23,288 nucleotides of DNA from positions 1 to 23,288 of the forward strand of contig JAEUQE010000130.1 of NCBI GenBank assembly GCA_016789785.1, read 5' to 3'. This document shows, one piece after another, positions 8,958 to 17,193 of the stretch. Below the pieces are notes generated by a model. The model had not been told where the DNA came from, did not search any database, and was given only the letters and a program-made list of their open reading frames with translations. The position numbers were made by a program, and so were the translations under genes. The stretch is from Bryobacterales bacterium. GTDB lineage: Bacteria; Acidobacteriota; Terriglobia; Bryobacterales; Bryobacteraceae. Each line of letters opens with the position of its first letter. The stretch's first letter is position 1.

Positions 8958-10438
8958 GCCAATCCCATCTCCCGCACGGCTTCGCCGGCCGCCGCCAGAT
9001 TGGCGAGCTTCATCTCGGAGTATTTGCGCGAGAGCAAGACCCCGTGCGCGCCGGCTTTCAATGCCGCCGTGACCGCGCCCTTTGTTCCGGGCGGAGTGGA
9101 ACGCGAGTTCGACAGTCCGGTCGGGATGTCGATATCGATGCCGGGCCAGATCTGCGTCTTCGTGCCAGCCGCGCCGTCCATGCAACGCTTCGCGTCGCGA
9201 TAGACGTAGTCGCTCGACAGGCCAGTGTAGGGGATCTGCTCGTAGGAGCGCTCAGCGAAGTTCAGCACCTTGTAGTTGAACGCCAGCGCTTCGTCCTTGT
9301 TCATGTCGCCGTAAACGTGTTGCTGCACGCTGTCGATGTAAGTGGCCATGCGCTCGCCGCCGCAGTTGTGATAAATCACCATCTTCAGGAAGTCGGAGTA
9401 TTTCGATAACTCCTGCATATCCTGTTGCGCGCGGTAGAACGGGCTGAAGGAGTTCGTGTGCCAGATGTGCCAGCCGACCTGCACTGAGGGTTTCGCCGAC
9501 TTCACGCGGCGATAGATCAGGTCGTAGCATTCACGCAGGCTGTCGTGCCACAGTTGCTCCCAGGCGAAGATCTCCGGGTAGCGCATCGTGATTCGCAGAA
9601 ATTCGACGAAGTGCCCGTCGACCGGGCGCTTGCCGCCGCGCGCCGCACGGACATACTGCTCCAGCACTTGAAAACCCTGCTTGGCGCGATCGGCGGAGAT
9701 ACCGCGTTCGCGCGCCTTCCTCAGACAATGCTCGCAGAAGCAGCCCGCGCGGCCCGGATCGCTGCCCTTGCCGCCGTGGCTCGATCCCAAGGCGGTGCCC
9801 AGCGCGCCATGCCGCTCCGAGCCCCACATGATCCCGTCCACTTCATAGTTGCGCGTCCAGTCTTCGGCGATGCCCGCGATGAACGCGCGGTGATCGGGGT
9901 TGTTCATGCAGGTGCGGCTGGTGCGCCGGCCGCGAAAATCGACTTCGGTTACCTTGTCGAAGTTCGGCACGTCGTTCCGCCACACATCCTCGTACCAGCA
10001 AATGGTCTTCATGCCGCGCTTGCGGGCAGCGGGCAGCACGGCTTCGAGAACGTCGTACTCCCCGTGGTCACGCGAACGGACGTCCTTGAGGACCGTGTCC
10101 TTGTAGAACTCGGGCCGGAGTTTGGTGAAACAGCCGCCGCGGAAGTTGAGATCGTACTCCTGTTTGCCGTGGTCGGGTAACGGCTGTCCCGGGACCTGGC
10201 GGCCGGCAATGCCCCGGCCGTAGGTGAAGGTCGCGACAAACAGAGTATTGACGTAGGCCTTGGACTGGAAGATGTCGAGCACCTTGTCGACGCCCTCGTC
10301 CAGGAAGGAGACGGCGCCGACCTGAATACCGATCATCTTCTTCTGAGTCGTGGACTGCGCGACCGCTTGAGTGAGTGGCTGGGCCGCGGCCGCTGTGGCA
10401 ACCGTAGCTCGGAGAAAACTGCGCCGGGGTAATGCCAT
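8954..10438 (-). CDS. Tat-exported TIM-barrel protein, probable glycosidase-like
   Basis: The product is 494 residues from ATG 10438, which has a near-perfect AAGGAGGT ribosome site 6 nt upstream. It opens with a twin-arginine signal (MALPRRSFLRATVATAAAAQ, Arg5-Arg6), so it is exported folded. The mature part reads as a TIM barrel: GIQVGAVSFLDEG, YVNTLFVATFTYGRG, MKTICWYEDVWRN (around 143-155), VDGIMWGSERHG (Glu208). The last is followed by Cys233, Cys235 and Cys238 (CFCEHC). The order of an acidic barrel-strand end followed by CxCxxC mirrors the downstream neighbour, so the two are probably distant paralogues. No exact family name is recalled; glycosyl-hydrolase-like is an inference from fold motifs and context. 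Its TGA overlaps the next ATG (ATGA), which indicates translational coupling. Confidence 0.82.
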   Translation of the reverse strand: MALPRRSFLRATVATAAAAQPLTQAVAQSTTQKKMIGIQVGAVSFLDEGVDKVLDIFQSKAYVNTLFVATFTYGRGIAGRQVPGQPLPDHGKQEYDLNFRGGCFTKLRPEFYKDTVLKDVRSRDHGEYDVLEAVLPAARKRGMKTICWYEDVWRNDVPNFDKVTEVDFRGRRTSRTCMNNPDHRAFIAGIAEDWTRNYEVDGIMWGSERHGALGTALGSSHGGKGSDPGRAGCFCEHCLRKARERGISADRAKQGFQVLEQYVRAARGGKRPVDGHFVEFLRITMRYPEIFAWEQLWHDSLRECYDLIYRRVKSAKPSVQVGWHIWHTNSFSPFYRAQQDMQELSKYSDFLKMVIYHNCGGERMATYIDSVQQHVYGDMNKDEALAFNYKVLNFAERSYEQIPYTGLSSDYVYRDAKRCMDGAAGTKTQIWPGIDIDIPTGLSNSRSTPPGTKGAVTAALKAGAHGVLLSRKYSEMKLANLAAAGEAVREMGLA

Positions 10439-10444
10439 GAGGGT

Positions 10445-10452
10445 ACCTCCTT
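10445..10452 (-). promoter_or_regulatory. Strong ribosome binding site deciding the start at 10438
   Basis: The - strand reads AAGGAGGT here, fully complementary to the core of the 16S rRNA 3' end, 6 nt before ATG. It excludes a longer open frame that would begin 108 bp further upstream without a Tat signal at its N-terminus. Confidence 0.85.
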
Positions 10453-10682
10453 GTGATGAGAAGAATGAAATGAACGCAGGGCGCGTTGGCGCGCCAGATG
10501 GCTTGGGAAAGCCCGCGAACCGCTTGCTTACGGGCGCGGGGGACAATCGAAAATACGGCGGTCGGCAGAGAAAATGCGCGGCGCGAAACCGAGAACAGGC
10601 TCGAATGCGGCGGCGCGAGTGTCGGTTCTCTGATAGAGCCGGGACCGTGAGGGATTTGTCGCCCAGCCTTGCTCACAGCTCC

Positions 10683-10701
10683 GCCGGAGTCGCCTTCCGG
10701 C
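10683..10701 (-). terminator. GC hairpin after the second receptor gene
   Basis: GCCGGA (10683-10688) and TCCGGC (10696-10701) form a 6-bp stem with a 7-nt loop starting 6 bp after the receptor stop codon on the - strand. No U tract follows, so termination is unproven. It could partly insulate the highly expressed receptor from the next genes. Confidence 0.35.
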
Positions 10702-10707
10702 ATCGCG

Positions 10708-13700
10708 TTAGAAGACGAAGCGCAACCCCAACTGGATATTGCGCGGGAAGTTACTCTGTCCATTATCACGGAAGATCCTTCCGAAATTCGGCGATGTCGG
10801 ATCGAGGTTCGGGTCCGACGAAAAGACCGCGGTGTTGAACGCGTTGAATGCATCAACGCGGAACTGAAGGTTCCAGCCTTCACGGATCCGGGTGTTCTTG
10901 ATCATCGACGCATCGACGGTATTACCCCACTGGTTGCGCAGGTTGCCGTAGCGGACCGGCGTGGTTCGCAGAGAGAATGGCGGGCGCACCGCGAACGCCG
11001 GCTCCTCACCCGGCAGCACGTTACGCACCGTGCCGTTGACATCGATCACCCCAGTGTTGAAGAGCCGGTCCCAACTCGCATTCGGCAGCCGCGGATCACG
11101 CAGCAGATACACGTTGCCCGGTATCGACATCGGATCACCCGATTGGAGTACGGTCGAAACGACAAGCTGCCATCCGCCCACCAGACGGTCCACTGCTCCG
11201 TGCGTGTTCGCCAGCCAGTGCCTCCCCTTACCGAACGGAAGCTGATAGCTCGGCGCGATCACCCAGCGGTGCGAGCGGTCCCAATCGGTGAGGCTGCGCG
11301 TGGGCGCCGCATCCTGGGCATTGAGATAGTCGATCGCCTCGATGTTTTTCGACAGCGTGTAAGTGGTGGTGAAGAAGAATCCGTTCGAGTAACGTTTCGT
11401 CGCCGTCAATTGCAGCGAGTTGTACCAGATGCGCCCCGTATTCAGCGCCTCCACACTGAACCCGGTGAACTGCGGGAACGGTCGCAGTAACTGCTGGCGG
11501 GGCACGGTAGCGTTGTTCAACCCGGTGCCCGGTATCAGGCCGGCGAACGGATTGGCGACCGCCTGATTCAGCGTGTTCGGATTGCCGCCGATCGCGGGAT
11601 TGCCCTGGTTCAACACTTCGACCGGAATCTCGTTGTAGCCGCGAACCGTGTTCTGCGCCATCGAGCGCGACCCCACGTAGGCTGCATCGAGGAGGATCTG
11701 CATCGGCAACTGGCGCTGAATGGAGAAGGAGAACTGATGGACATAAGGGGTTCGGGAGGTCGGATCGGTGAACGTCGGCCCCTGCCCAAGGAACGTCGAC
11801 AGCCCCAGCGAAGAGCCCGGAGGGCGCTGGATTCCCGACGGGAACGGATCAGAGAGCGACGAGGCCGGAGTCCGTCCGGCATCGGTTGTCGCGACATACG
11901 GCGTCGACTGGCTAAATCCATTCAAATTCCCGGGAATGACTGGATTCAGATAGAAAATGCCCCAGCCGCCGCGCAGCACGGTCTTATCGTTGAGCGTGAA
12001 CGCAGCTCCGGCGCGAGGCTGGAAGTTGTTCCAATCCGTATCAATCGGCGACCGCGACAGCCCGCCCGTGCCGACGAAGCCGATGCCGCCCCGCACCGTG
12101 AAGCCGGGGAACGCCGTCTTGTTGATGCGCTCAGAGATCGGGTTCACCTGGTCGGCAAAGAAGCTGCGGTTGATCTGGTTGTAACGCTCCGTGGCCGGCA
12201 AATTGATATCCCAACGGAAACCCAGATTCACCGTCAGGCGTCGCGTGATCTTGATGTCGTCCTGCACCCACGGTGCGTAATAGATCCACTGCCAGAACGG
12301 CTCGGCGATGTTGTTGATCGAGCCGGACGCGGGATAGCCGAGCAGGAACGACGCCATGCCGACGCCCGACACCGCATCCTGCACCAGGTAGTCCGAGCGT
12401 GTGAACGCGCGGTCAAAGTTGAATGTGCCGCCGCCCGCACCCGGCCGGATCTGCGTGTACCGTGAGACGCGAAAATCGAGACCCGCTTTGATCGTGTGCT
12501 TCGACCGCATGTGCACGACGTTCGGTTGCAGGGCGAGCGTAGTCGTCGGCTCGAAAGTCAGATTGCCCGAACTCATGCCCAGTTCGCGCGCCCCGCTGAT
12601 GCTGATGCGCGGGAACAGGTCGGGGCGCGGAAACTGCGCCGCCAGCGCTTGCGAGAACCCGAGTTGCGCCACGGAGAAACCTTCGTTGGCATATGGGCCG
12701 AGATCCTCCACCCAACGGTTGAGCGCGGCGCGCAGATTGAGCACGGTCCGCGCATTGATCGTCGTGACGGAGTCGATGACACCGCCGTTGGCGAACTTGC
12801 CGCCGTTGCGATAGTCGCCGGCGACGCCGGGGATCCCGGTGGTGAGCCGGAGTTGGGTGAAGTCGCTCCACGACCAGCGGCCATAGATGCGCTGCTTCTC
12901 GGAGAAATTGTGATCGACGCGCGCGGTGAGGTTGAGGAAGTCGAAGCGGCCGGTGTTCGGATTGAGGAAGAAGTTGTTCTGCCAGTCGACCGAGCCGGGA
13001 GTGGTGGTGTTGGGCTCGGGATACTGCTTGATCATGTTCGACGCGATGGCGTTGATGCGATTGGCGGGAATGCGGTTGCCGGTGAACGGGTCGCGCACCC
13101 AGCGGTTGTTGTCGAGCCTTCCGGAAAGGGGATCGAAGATCTGTTGCAGGCGGTTGGAATTATCGAACGTGCGCGAGAAATCGCCCTGGCGTTGCAGCAT
13201 GGTGGGTACCGATGAGATCGACTCCGCCGGGTAGTAGGTGTCTTCGCGGTACTTCTCGAACGCGAAGAAGAAGAAGGTGCGATCCTTGCCGTGATAGAGC
13301 TTCGGCAGCCACACGGGGCCCCCGAGCGTGAAGCCGTATTGATCGAGCGCATTGCCCTGGCGCGGCGCGTTCTTCGAGTTGTTGGCGAAGGTGTTGGCAT
13401 TGAGCGCCGTGCGCTTGAGGAACTCATAACCCGAGCCGTGAAACTGATTCGTGCCGCTCTTGATGGAGACGTTCACCACGCCGCCTCCGGTGCGCCCGTA
13501 CTGTGCGTCGTAGCTGTTCGACATCACCTTGAATTCTTCCACGGCGTCCACCGACGGGACGTACGCGATGTTGTTCGTGCGGTTGTACAGCGTGTTATTG
13601 GGCGCGCCGTCGAGCAGGAATTCGTTGTTCGATCCACGGCCGCCGTTGATGGACCACGAGGAGATGCCGTTGTTCGAGAACGGATTCAGATGCTGTGTGC

Positions 13701-14193
13701 CCGAGGTGTGCACGATGCCGGGCGAGAGCGCCGACAGCATGATCGGGTTGCGGATGTTGAGCGGCATATCGACGACGGTCTTGTTGGTGATCACCAGACC
13801 GCGGTCGGCGCGGTCGGCTTCGAGCAGTGGCGCTTCGCTGTTGATGGTGACGCTCTCGGTGGCTTGGCCTACGGTAAGGGTGACGTCGGCTACCGCCGAC
13901 TGTGACACGCTGAGGATGATGTTCTCCCGAATGAACGTTCGGAATCCCGGATGTTCGGCGGTGAGGCGGTAGGTGCCGGGATTGACGAACAGGAAGCGGT
14001 AACTGCCCGTGTCGTTGCTGGTGGTGTTCAGCGTGATCGAAGTCTCGGCATTGTTCAGTTTCAAGTTCGCACCGGCCACCGCGGCGCCGGATGGATCCAC
14101 CACCGTGCCGCTAAGCGTGGCGCGCGTTTCCTGCGCGGTAAGGCCGATTGCCAGCAGGGCAACGGCGATCGTCAGCCTTAAAAAGAACCGCAT
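10708..14193 (-). CDS. TonB-dependent receptor with carboxypeptidase-regulatory-like domain
   Basis: The protein is complete at 1161 residues. ATG 14193 has GGAGG 9 nt upstream and starts a clear signal peptide (MRFFLRLTIAVALLAIGLTA). Residues 25-112 are a carboxypeptidase-regulatory-like beta-sandwich (ATLSGTVVDPSGAAVAGANL, then PGTYRLTAEHPGF). A plug domain follows (SINGGRGSNNEFLLDGAP, VEEFKVMSNSYDAQYGRTGG, VSIKSGTNQFHG). The remaining ~900 residues are a barrel ending in NIQLGLRFVF with terminal Phe. This architecture is that of the Oar-like receptors expanded in Acidobacteriota. It would import a glycan-derived or other large ligand across the outer membrane. The genes after it in the same direction encode two Tat-exported TIM-barrel proteins and an AraC regulator, which supports a carbohydrate role (inference). 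There is no SusD-type partner. Confidence 0.96.
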   Translation of the reverse strand: MRFFLRLTIAVALLAIGLTAQETRATLSGTVVDPSGAAVAGANLKLNNAETSITLNTTSNDTGSYRFLFVNPGTYRLTAEHPGFRTFIRENIILSVSQSAVADVTLTVGQATESVTINSEAPLLEADRADRGLVITNKTVVDMPLNIRNPIMLSALSPGIVHTSGTQHLNPFSNNGISSWSINGGRGSNNEFLLDGAPNNTLYNRTNNIAYVPSVDAVEEFKVMSNSYDAQYGRTGGGVVNVSIKSGTNQFHGSGYEFLKRTALNANTFANNSKNAPRQGNALDQYGFTLGGPVWLPKLYHGKDRTFFFFAFEKYREDTYYPAESISSVPTMLQRQGDFSRTFDNSNRLQQIFDPLSGRLDNNRWVRDPFTGNRIPANRINAIASNMIKQYPEPNTTTPGSVDWQNNFFLNPNTGRFDFLNLTARVDHNFSEKQRIYGRWSWSDFTQLRLTTGIPGVAGDYRNGGKFANGGVIDSVTTINARTVLNLRAALNRWVEDLGPYANEGFSVAQLGFSQALAAQFPRPDLFPRISISGARELGMSSGNLTFEPTTTLALQPNVVHMRSKHTIKAGLDFRVSRYTQIRPGAGGGTFNFDRAFTRSDYLVQDAVSGVGMASFLLGYPASGSINNIAEPFWQWIYYAPWVQDDIKITRRLTVNLGFRWDINLPATERYNQINRSFFADQVNPISERINKTAFPGFTVRGGIGFVGTGGLSRSPIDTDWNNFQPRAGAAFTLNDKTVLRGGWGIFYLNPVIPGNLNGFSQSTPYVATTDAGRTPASSLSDPFPSGIQRPPGSSLGLSTFLGQGPTFTDPTSRTPYVHQFSFSIQRQLPMQILLDAAYVGSRSMAQNTVRGYNEIPVEVLNQGNPAIGGNPNTLNQAVANPFAGLIPGTGLNNATVPRQQLLRPFPQFTGFSVEALNTGRIWYNSLQLTATKRYSNGFFFTTTYTLSKNIEAIDYLNAQDAAPTRSLTDWDRSHRWVIAPSYQLPFGKGRHWLANTHGAVDRLVGGWQLVVSTVLQSGDPMSIPGNVYLLRDPRLPNASWDRLFNTGVIDVNGTVRNVLPGEEPAFAVRPPFSLRTTPVRYGNLRNQWGNTVDASMIKNTRIREGWNLQFRVDAFNAFNTAVFSSDPNLDPTSPNFGRIFRDNGQSNFPRNIQLGLRFVF

Positions 14194-14278
14194 GAGCTTC
14201 GTCCTCCCAATTGAACTGGTTCACCCGCCGCGGGCTGCGTTTCGCCGCCGGGTGCGGACAGCAAGACATGGGCAGATG

Positions 14279-14305
14279 GCTATCACAGCCAGCAGTGGGC
14301 GTCAA
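14279..14305 (-). promoter_or_regulatory. Candidate promoter for the second receptor gene
   Basis: On the - strand TTGACG (14305-14300) is a five-of-six -35 match. A 15-nt spacer separates it from GATAGC (14284-14279), which is preceded by TGT, resembling an extended -10. The spacer is short, and TAGCCA two bases further on is an alternative -10 with a 17-nt spacer. The leader to ATG 14193 would be about 80 nt and GC-rich. The same 150-bp region must also serve the divergent gene at 14344. Confidence 0.35.
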
Positions 14306-14343
14306 GCCCTCGCGGCCCACCGGACACAACAACACAAGAGACG

Positions 14344-14991
14344 GTGAGGCCGGCCCCAGTTGTGAGAGCCTTGAATAGACTTGGCGATGAGGATGAGAAC
14401 CGTGGAAAATTGGAACAGGCTGTGATTCTCTCGCTGTTCAATTCACAAGGTTGGGGCGAAGGCCACCTGCCAGAGCCAACTGGTAGGTTCTCCGTCCGCA
14501 AGTTGGGTTGTCTCGGAATACTTGCGGCAATCGCAGTCTGGATTGTTGCAGGGTGGCTCGGGAGCATTTTCCGTGTGACAGTCGCGGAGGGTCAACGAAG
14601 CTATCCTTACGGGCTCAATACGTCGTTTGGCTACTTTGTGGAAAAGTACAGGTGGAGAACGGAGGGGTTCCGTGTCACCCTTTGGGCGGGTGACTCCCTG
14701 AAGATGGTTTTTGACATTCCTGACCTTGAACTTACGAGGGTGAAGACCCAACGCTGGCTTGCGCGAGACCGCGCCGTTCTTATCGAGTTGGATTGCATTT
14801 ATCACGATTCCATCGATAGCTCCGGGGAACTGGCTCTGCTGTATGACTTCGAGCGGGGCGAGTTGCACAGCCTTGGCGGTGCTTGGTCGGTATGGCCGCC
14901 TGATCACGCGGAGAGCCGCAGTGCCACCAAGGAAGAGTTCTACGAGATTGTCGCCAGACTGAATGCGCCAGCTACGCCGGGCGTGCGGTGA
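14344..14991 (+). CDS. Hypothetical single-pass membrane protein
   Basis: The product is 215 residues with a GTG start; AAGAG lies 3 nt before it, so the start is uncertain. GTG 14362 and TTG 14410 are in-frame alternatives that keep all visible features. One strong hydrophobic helix (about residues 53-76, KLGCLGILAAIAVWIVAGWL) follows a ~50-residue cytoplasmic-looking N-terminus. The ~140-residue remainder (LWAGDSLKMVFDIPDLEL, then RAVLIELDCIYHDS and LALLYDFERGELHSLGG) looks like a mixed beta domain. No catalytic motif or known family is recognised. It stands alone: divergent from the receptor and convergent with the phosphate transporter. Its base composition looks slightly lower in GC than its neighbours by eye. 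It is probably a real gene, given sensible amino-acid composition and no competing frame. Confidence 0.68.
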   Translation: MRPAPVVRALNRLGDEDENRGKLEQAVILSLFNSQGWGEGHLPEPTGRFSVRKLGCLGILAAIAVWIVAGWLGSIFRVTVAEGQRSYPYGLNTSFGYFVEKYRWRTEGFRVTLWAGDSLKMVFDIPDLELTRVKTQRWLARDRAVLIELDCIYHDSIDSSGELALLYDFERGELHSLGGAWSVWPPDHAESRSATKEEFYEIVARLNAPATPGVR

Positions 14992-15039
14992 CCCCCTACC
15001 CAAGACCGAAACGTTTTGTTCAAAAGCCTCGCCCAGGAC

Positions 15040-16359
15040 TTAGTTGAGAAAAAGCCGAAACAGCAGAAACAGCGCTCCGCTCAGCACCATCGACACGGGC
15101 AGAGTGAGAATCCACGCCGAGGCGATCTTTTTCACCGTCGCCATCTGCAGACCCGACCCCGCCGCCACCATCGTCCCGGCAACCCCTGACGAGAGCACAT
15201 GCGTCGTACTCACGGCCAGCCCCGTCATCGCGCTCAGGCCAATCGTCATCATGGCGATCAGTTCGGCCACGGCGCCCTGCGCGTAGGTGAGGTGGCTCTT
15301 TCCGATCTTCTCACCAACGGTCACCACGATACGCTGCCAGCCCACCATGGTCCCGATGCCCAGCGACAACGCGATCAGCACCATCACCCAAGTGGGCGCG
15401 TAGTCGGTCAGCTTGCGAAGCGTTGAGCCGCCCTCGGCCCCTGCTTTCTTGAAACTTGCATCCGCAAGCAGCAGGTCGCGCCGAAGATCGATGCGCCTTT
15501 GCGCCGGCACATCGAGCATCGAGGACTTGCCCGCCAGAAGCTCGGCTGCCTCGGCAAGTTCCGGCGTCGAGACCTTCTGCACGTCGGCGATGGCGTAGGC
15601 ATGCTGGATCTGCTGTGGGGTCGCGTGTGGATTCAAGGCGAACGTTACCGGAAGGATCCCGATCAGGATTAACATCACAAGGCCAACACCCTTTTGCCCG
15701 TCGTTCGAACCGTGCGCGAAACTGACGCCTGTACAGGTCCCAATCAGAATCCCCCGGATCCACCAAACGGGAGGCCGGTCGCCACGAGGCGCGGTGTACA
15801 ACTCAGGTGACGGAATCAAGACCTTTGCCAGTCGCAGCAGAACGAACGACATGCCGAAGCCAAACAGTGGCGAGACCAGCAGCGCCAAGCCCACTTCTCG
15901 CGCTTTCAGCCAGTTCACCCCCGACCCGAAAGCGTGCCCGGGAAGAAGCGAATTCGCAAGCCCCACACCCAAAATCGCGCCGATCATGGTGTGCGAGCTG
16001 GAGGCGGGCAGCCCAAAGTACCAGGTGCCGAGATTCCACACTACGGCAGCCAGCAACAGTGCCAGCACCATTGCCAGACCCGCACCCGTCCCCTTCGACA
16101 CCAGCAGTTCGACAGGCAGGAGATTGACAATCGCCATCGCTACGGCGATCCCACCCATGAAGACACCCAGGAAGTTGCAGACTCCGGACCAGATCACAGC
16201 CGTCCAGGGCTTCAGGCTCTTGGTGTAAATCACGGTCGCCACGGCGTTGGCCGTATCGTGGAAGCCGTTGACAAACTCAAACGCGCAGGCGATCAAAAGG
16301 GAAACGAGCAGGAGGACAGACTTGCCTGTTCCCAGGCTCTCGCTGAACAATAAGTCCAC
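15040..16359 (-). CDS. pit: Inorganic phosphate transporter, PiT family
   Basis: This is a 439-residue polytopic inner-membrane protein. GTG 16359 is preceded by GGAG about 11 nt upstream. The two inverted PiT signature repeats are visible: GFHDTANAVAT at about 32-42 and SFAHGSNDGQKGVGL at about 213-227, each with the conserved Asn-Asp or His-Asp pair that binds phosphate. About ten hydrophobic segments flank a hydrophilic loop near residues 243-325. LPASSSHTMIGAILG and STTHVLSSGVAG are also typical. Known for the family: low-affinity uptake of metal-phosphate driven by the proton gradient (sodium in some members). It follows the carotenoid genes in the same direction after 111 bp and has its own candidate promoter, so a separate unit is likely. 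No PhoU/DUF47 partner is adjacent within the window. Confidence 0.95.
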   Translation of the reverse strand: MDLLFSESLGTGKSVLLLVSLLIACAFEFVNGFHDTANAVATVIYTKSLKPWTAVIWSGVCNFLGVFMGGIAVAMAIVNLLPVELLVSKGTGAGLAMVLALLLAAVVWNLGTWYFGLPASSSHTMIGAILGVGLANSLLPGHAFGSGVNWLKAREVGLALLVSPLFGFGMSFVLLRLAKVLIPSPELYTAPRGDRPPVWWIRGILIGTCTGVSFAHGSNDGQKGVGLVMLILIGILPVTFALNPHATPQQIQHAYAIADVQKVSTPELAEAAELLAGKSSMLDVPAQRRIDLRRDLLLADASFKKAGAEGGSTLRKLTDYAPTWVMVLIALSLGIGTMVGWQRIVVTVGEKIGKSHLTYAQGAVAELIAMMTIGLSAMTGLAVSTTHVLSSGVAGTMVAAGSGLQMATVKKIASAWILTLPVSMVLSGALFLLFRLFLN

Positions 16360-16380
16360 ACTTCAGGATCTCCAATGAAT

Positions 16381-16409
16381 GTTACGGAATGACTACAATC
16401 ACCAGCCAA
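16381..16409 (-). promoter_or_regulatory. Candidate promoter for the phosphate transporter gene
   Basis: On the - strand TTGGCT (16409-16404) and CGTAAC (16386-16381) are spaced by exactly 17 nt. They match the sigma-70 boxes at four and three of six positions. The leader would be only about 15-20 nt, enough for the GGAG ribosome site. No PHO-box-like direct repeat was seen. Confidence 0.28.
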
Positions 16410-16470
16410 ACCCGCGAAATTTTGTGATTCTGAAGGCCATACTCGTGGAGCCCACGCCCGGGTCGCGGTC

Positions 16471-17184
16471 TCACAACAGCTCCCCGACGCACCGCATCGC
16501 CAGTTTCGCGGCATTGTCCGTACCGAGAAGGGCGGCAGGCGTCAGCAGCGGCCCAAAGCGCAGGACCAGCCTACCCGCCTCCGAAATCCCAACCGGCACC
16601 AGGGGCATTCCGGCCTTGGCCAGGAGCTGAATCACCCGCTCCACGCCTGGCAATGGGTCTGCCAGCCTGCCTGCGGACCCGGCCACACCCTCCGGGAACA
16701 GGCCGATCGGCCGGGTGAGGTTTGGAGCATCTTTCAGGATCTGCCGCACAGACCGGGCGGTGTATTGCGGATTGGCGCCCGCGAACGAGACTGGATAACA
16801 CCACAGGGCATGGGCGACTCTCGGAAGCAGAATGTCGCCCGGCGACGGGAATCGCCAGGGCCCGATCCGCCAGGGCGGCCAGTTCGCCGTCACAACCCAG
16901 CGCACCGGCGGATCCTGCGGACCGTAGTGCTCTGCGATCACCTGGGTGATGGCGCTGGCTGGATGTAGAATCCACATTCCCTTGCGCTGATAGTGATTGG
17001 CCACCAGCAGGAAGCGCGGGTCGGCGGGCAGGTTTTCCAAGCCGAGCGCCACGGGACGCGGATCCATCTGCGCCACCACCGACGCCGTGAACGCCGATAC
17101 TGAGTGGCGCTGCCCGTTCATCAGCGCCGGCGTGAGATCGAACACCTCGCGCCACGGAACGGAGTATTGCAGTTGACCGGCCAT
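16471..17184 (-). CDS. PlsC-like acyltransferase, last gene of the carotenoid operon
   Basis: The product is 237 residues from ATG 17184, with AGAAGG 4 nt upstream and the glycosyltransferase stop 9 bp before. The lysophospholipid-acyltransferase layout is recognisable: FLLVANHYQRKGMW (block I, His64), the block II region around 95-120, GLFPEGVAGSAGRL (FPEG at 163-166, block III) and MPLVPVGISEAG (block IV). The usual HxxxxD catalytic pair is incomplete: His64 is followed five residues later by Gly69, not Asp, so activity by the standard mechanism is questionable. By position after a glycosyltransferase in a carotenoid operon, it may esterify the sugar of a glycosyl carotenoid, as staphyloxanthin acyltransferase does (a different protein family). 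A role in ordinary phospholipid synthesis is less likely given the neighbours. Confidence 0.82.
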   Translation of the reverse strand: MAGQLQYSVPWREVFDLTPALMNGQRHSVSAFTASVVAQMDPRPVALGLENLPADPRFLLVANHYQRKGMWILHPASAITQVIAEHYGPQDPPVRWVVTANWPPWRIGPWRFPSPGDILLPRVAHALWCYPVSFAGANPQYTARSVRQILKDAPNLTRPIGLFPEGVAGSAGRLADPLPGVERVIQLLAKAGMPLVPVGISEAGRLVLRFGPLLTPAALLGTDNAAKLAMRCVGELL

Positions 17185-17193
17185 GCGCCCTTC

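Larger units (their letters stand above)
10439..10707 (-). other. Intergenic region, 269 bp, between receptor and Tat protein genes
   Basis: This is the longest gap in the window. Apart from the ribosome site at its downstream end and a GC hairpin next to the receptor stop, I see no convincing gene, RNA or promoter. A TATTTT box near 10547-10552 on the - strand has no matching -35 at a usable distance. The two flanking genes could share a transcript or be separate. Confidence 0.5.

Noticed and set aside
8958..9185. N-terminal extension of the GHL6-like protein to 9185
   Set aside because: The added 76 residues precede and bury the Tat signal and lie inside the upstream gene; ATG 8957 with ATGA overlap is preferred.
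7629..9203. A 524-residue open frame on the + strand opposite the GHL6-like gene
   Set aside because: Composition is Arg/Ala/Val-rich with no recognisable domain, and the opposite strand has a Tat signal, coupled start and barrel motifs.
15009..15025. Small AT-rich hairpin (TTTTG-TT-CAAAA) between the orphan gene and the phosphate transporter gene
   Set aside because: The stem is short and weak and has no GC core, so I do not call it a terminator.
16444..16456. CGTGG-AGC-CCACG hairpin before the phosphate transporter gene
   Set aside because: A 5-bp stem without a T run after the acyltransferase stop is too weak to call a terminator, though it lies where one might be expected.
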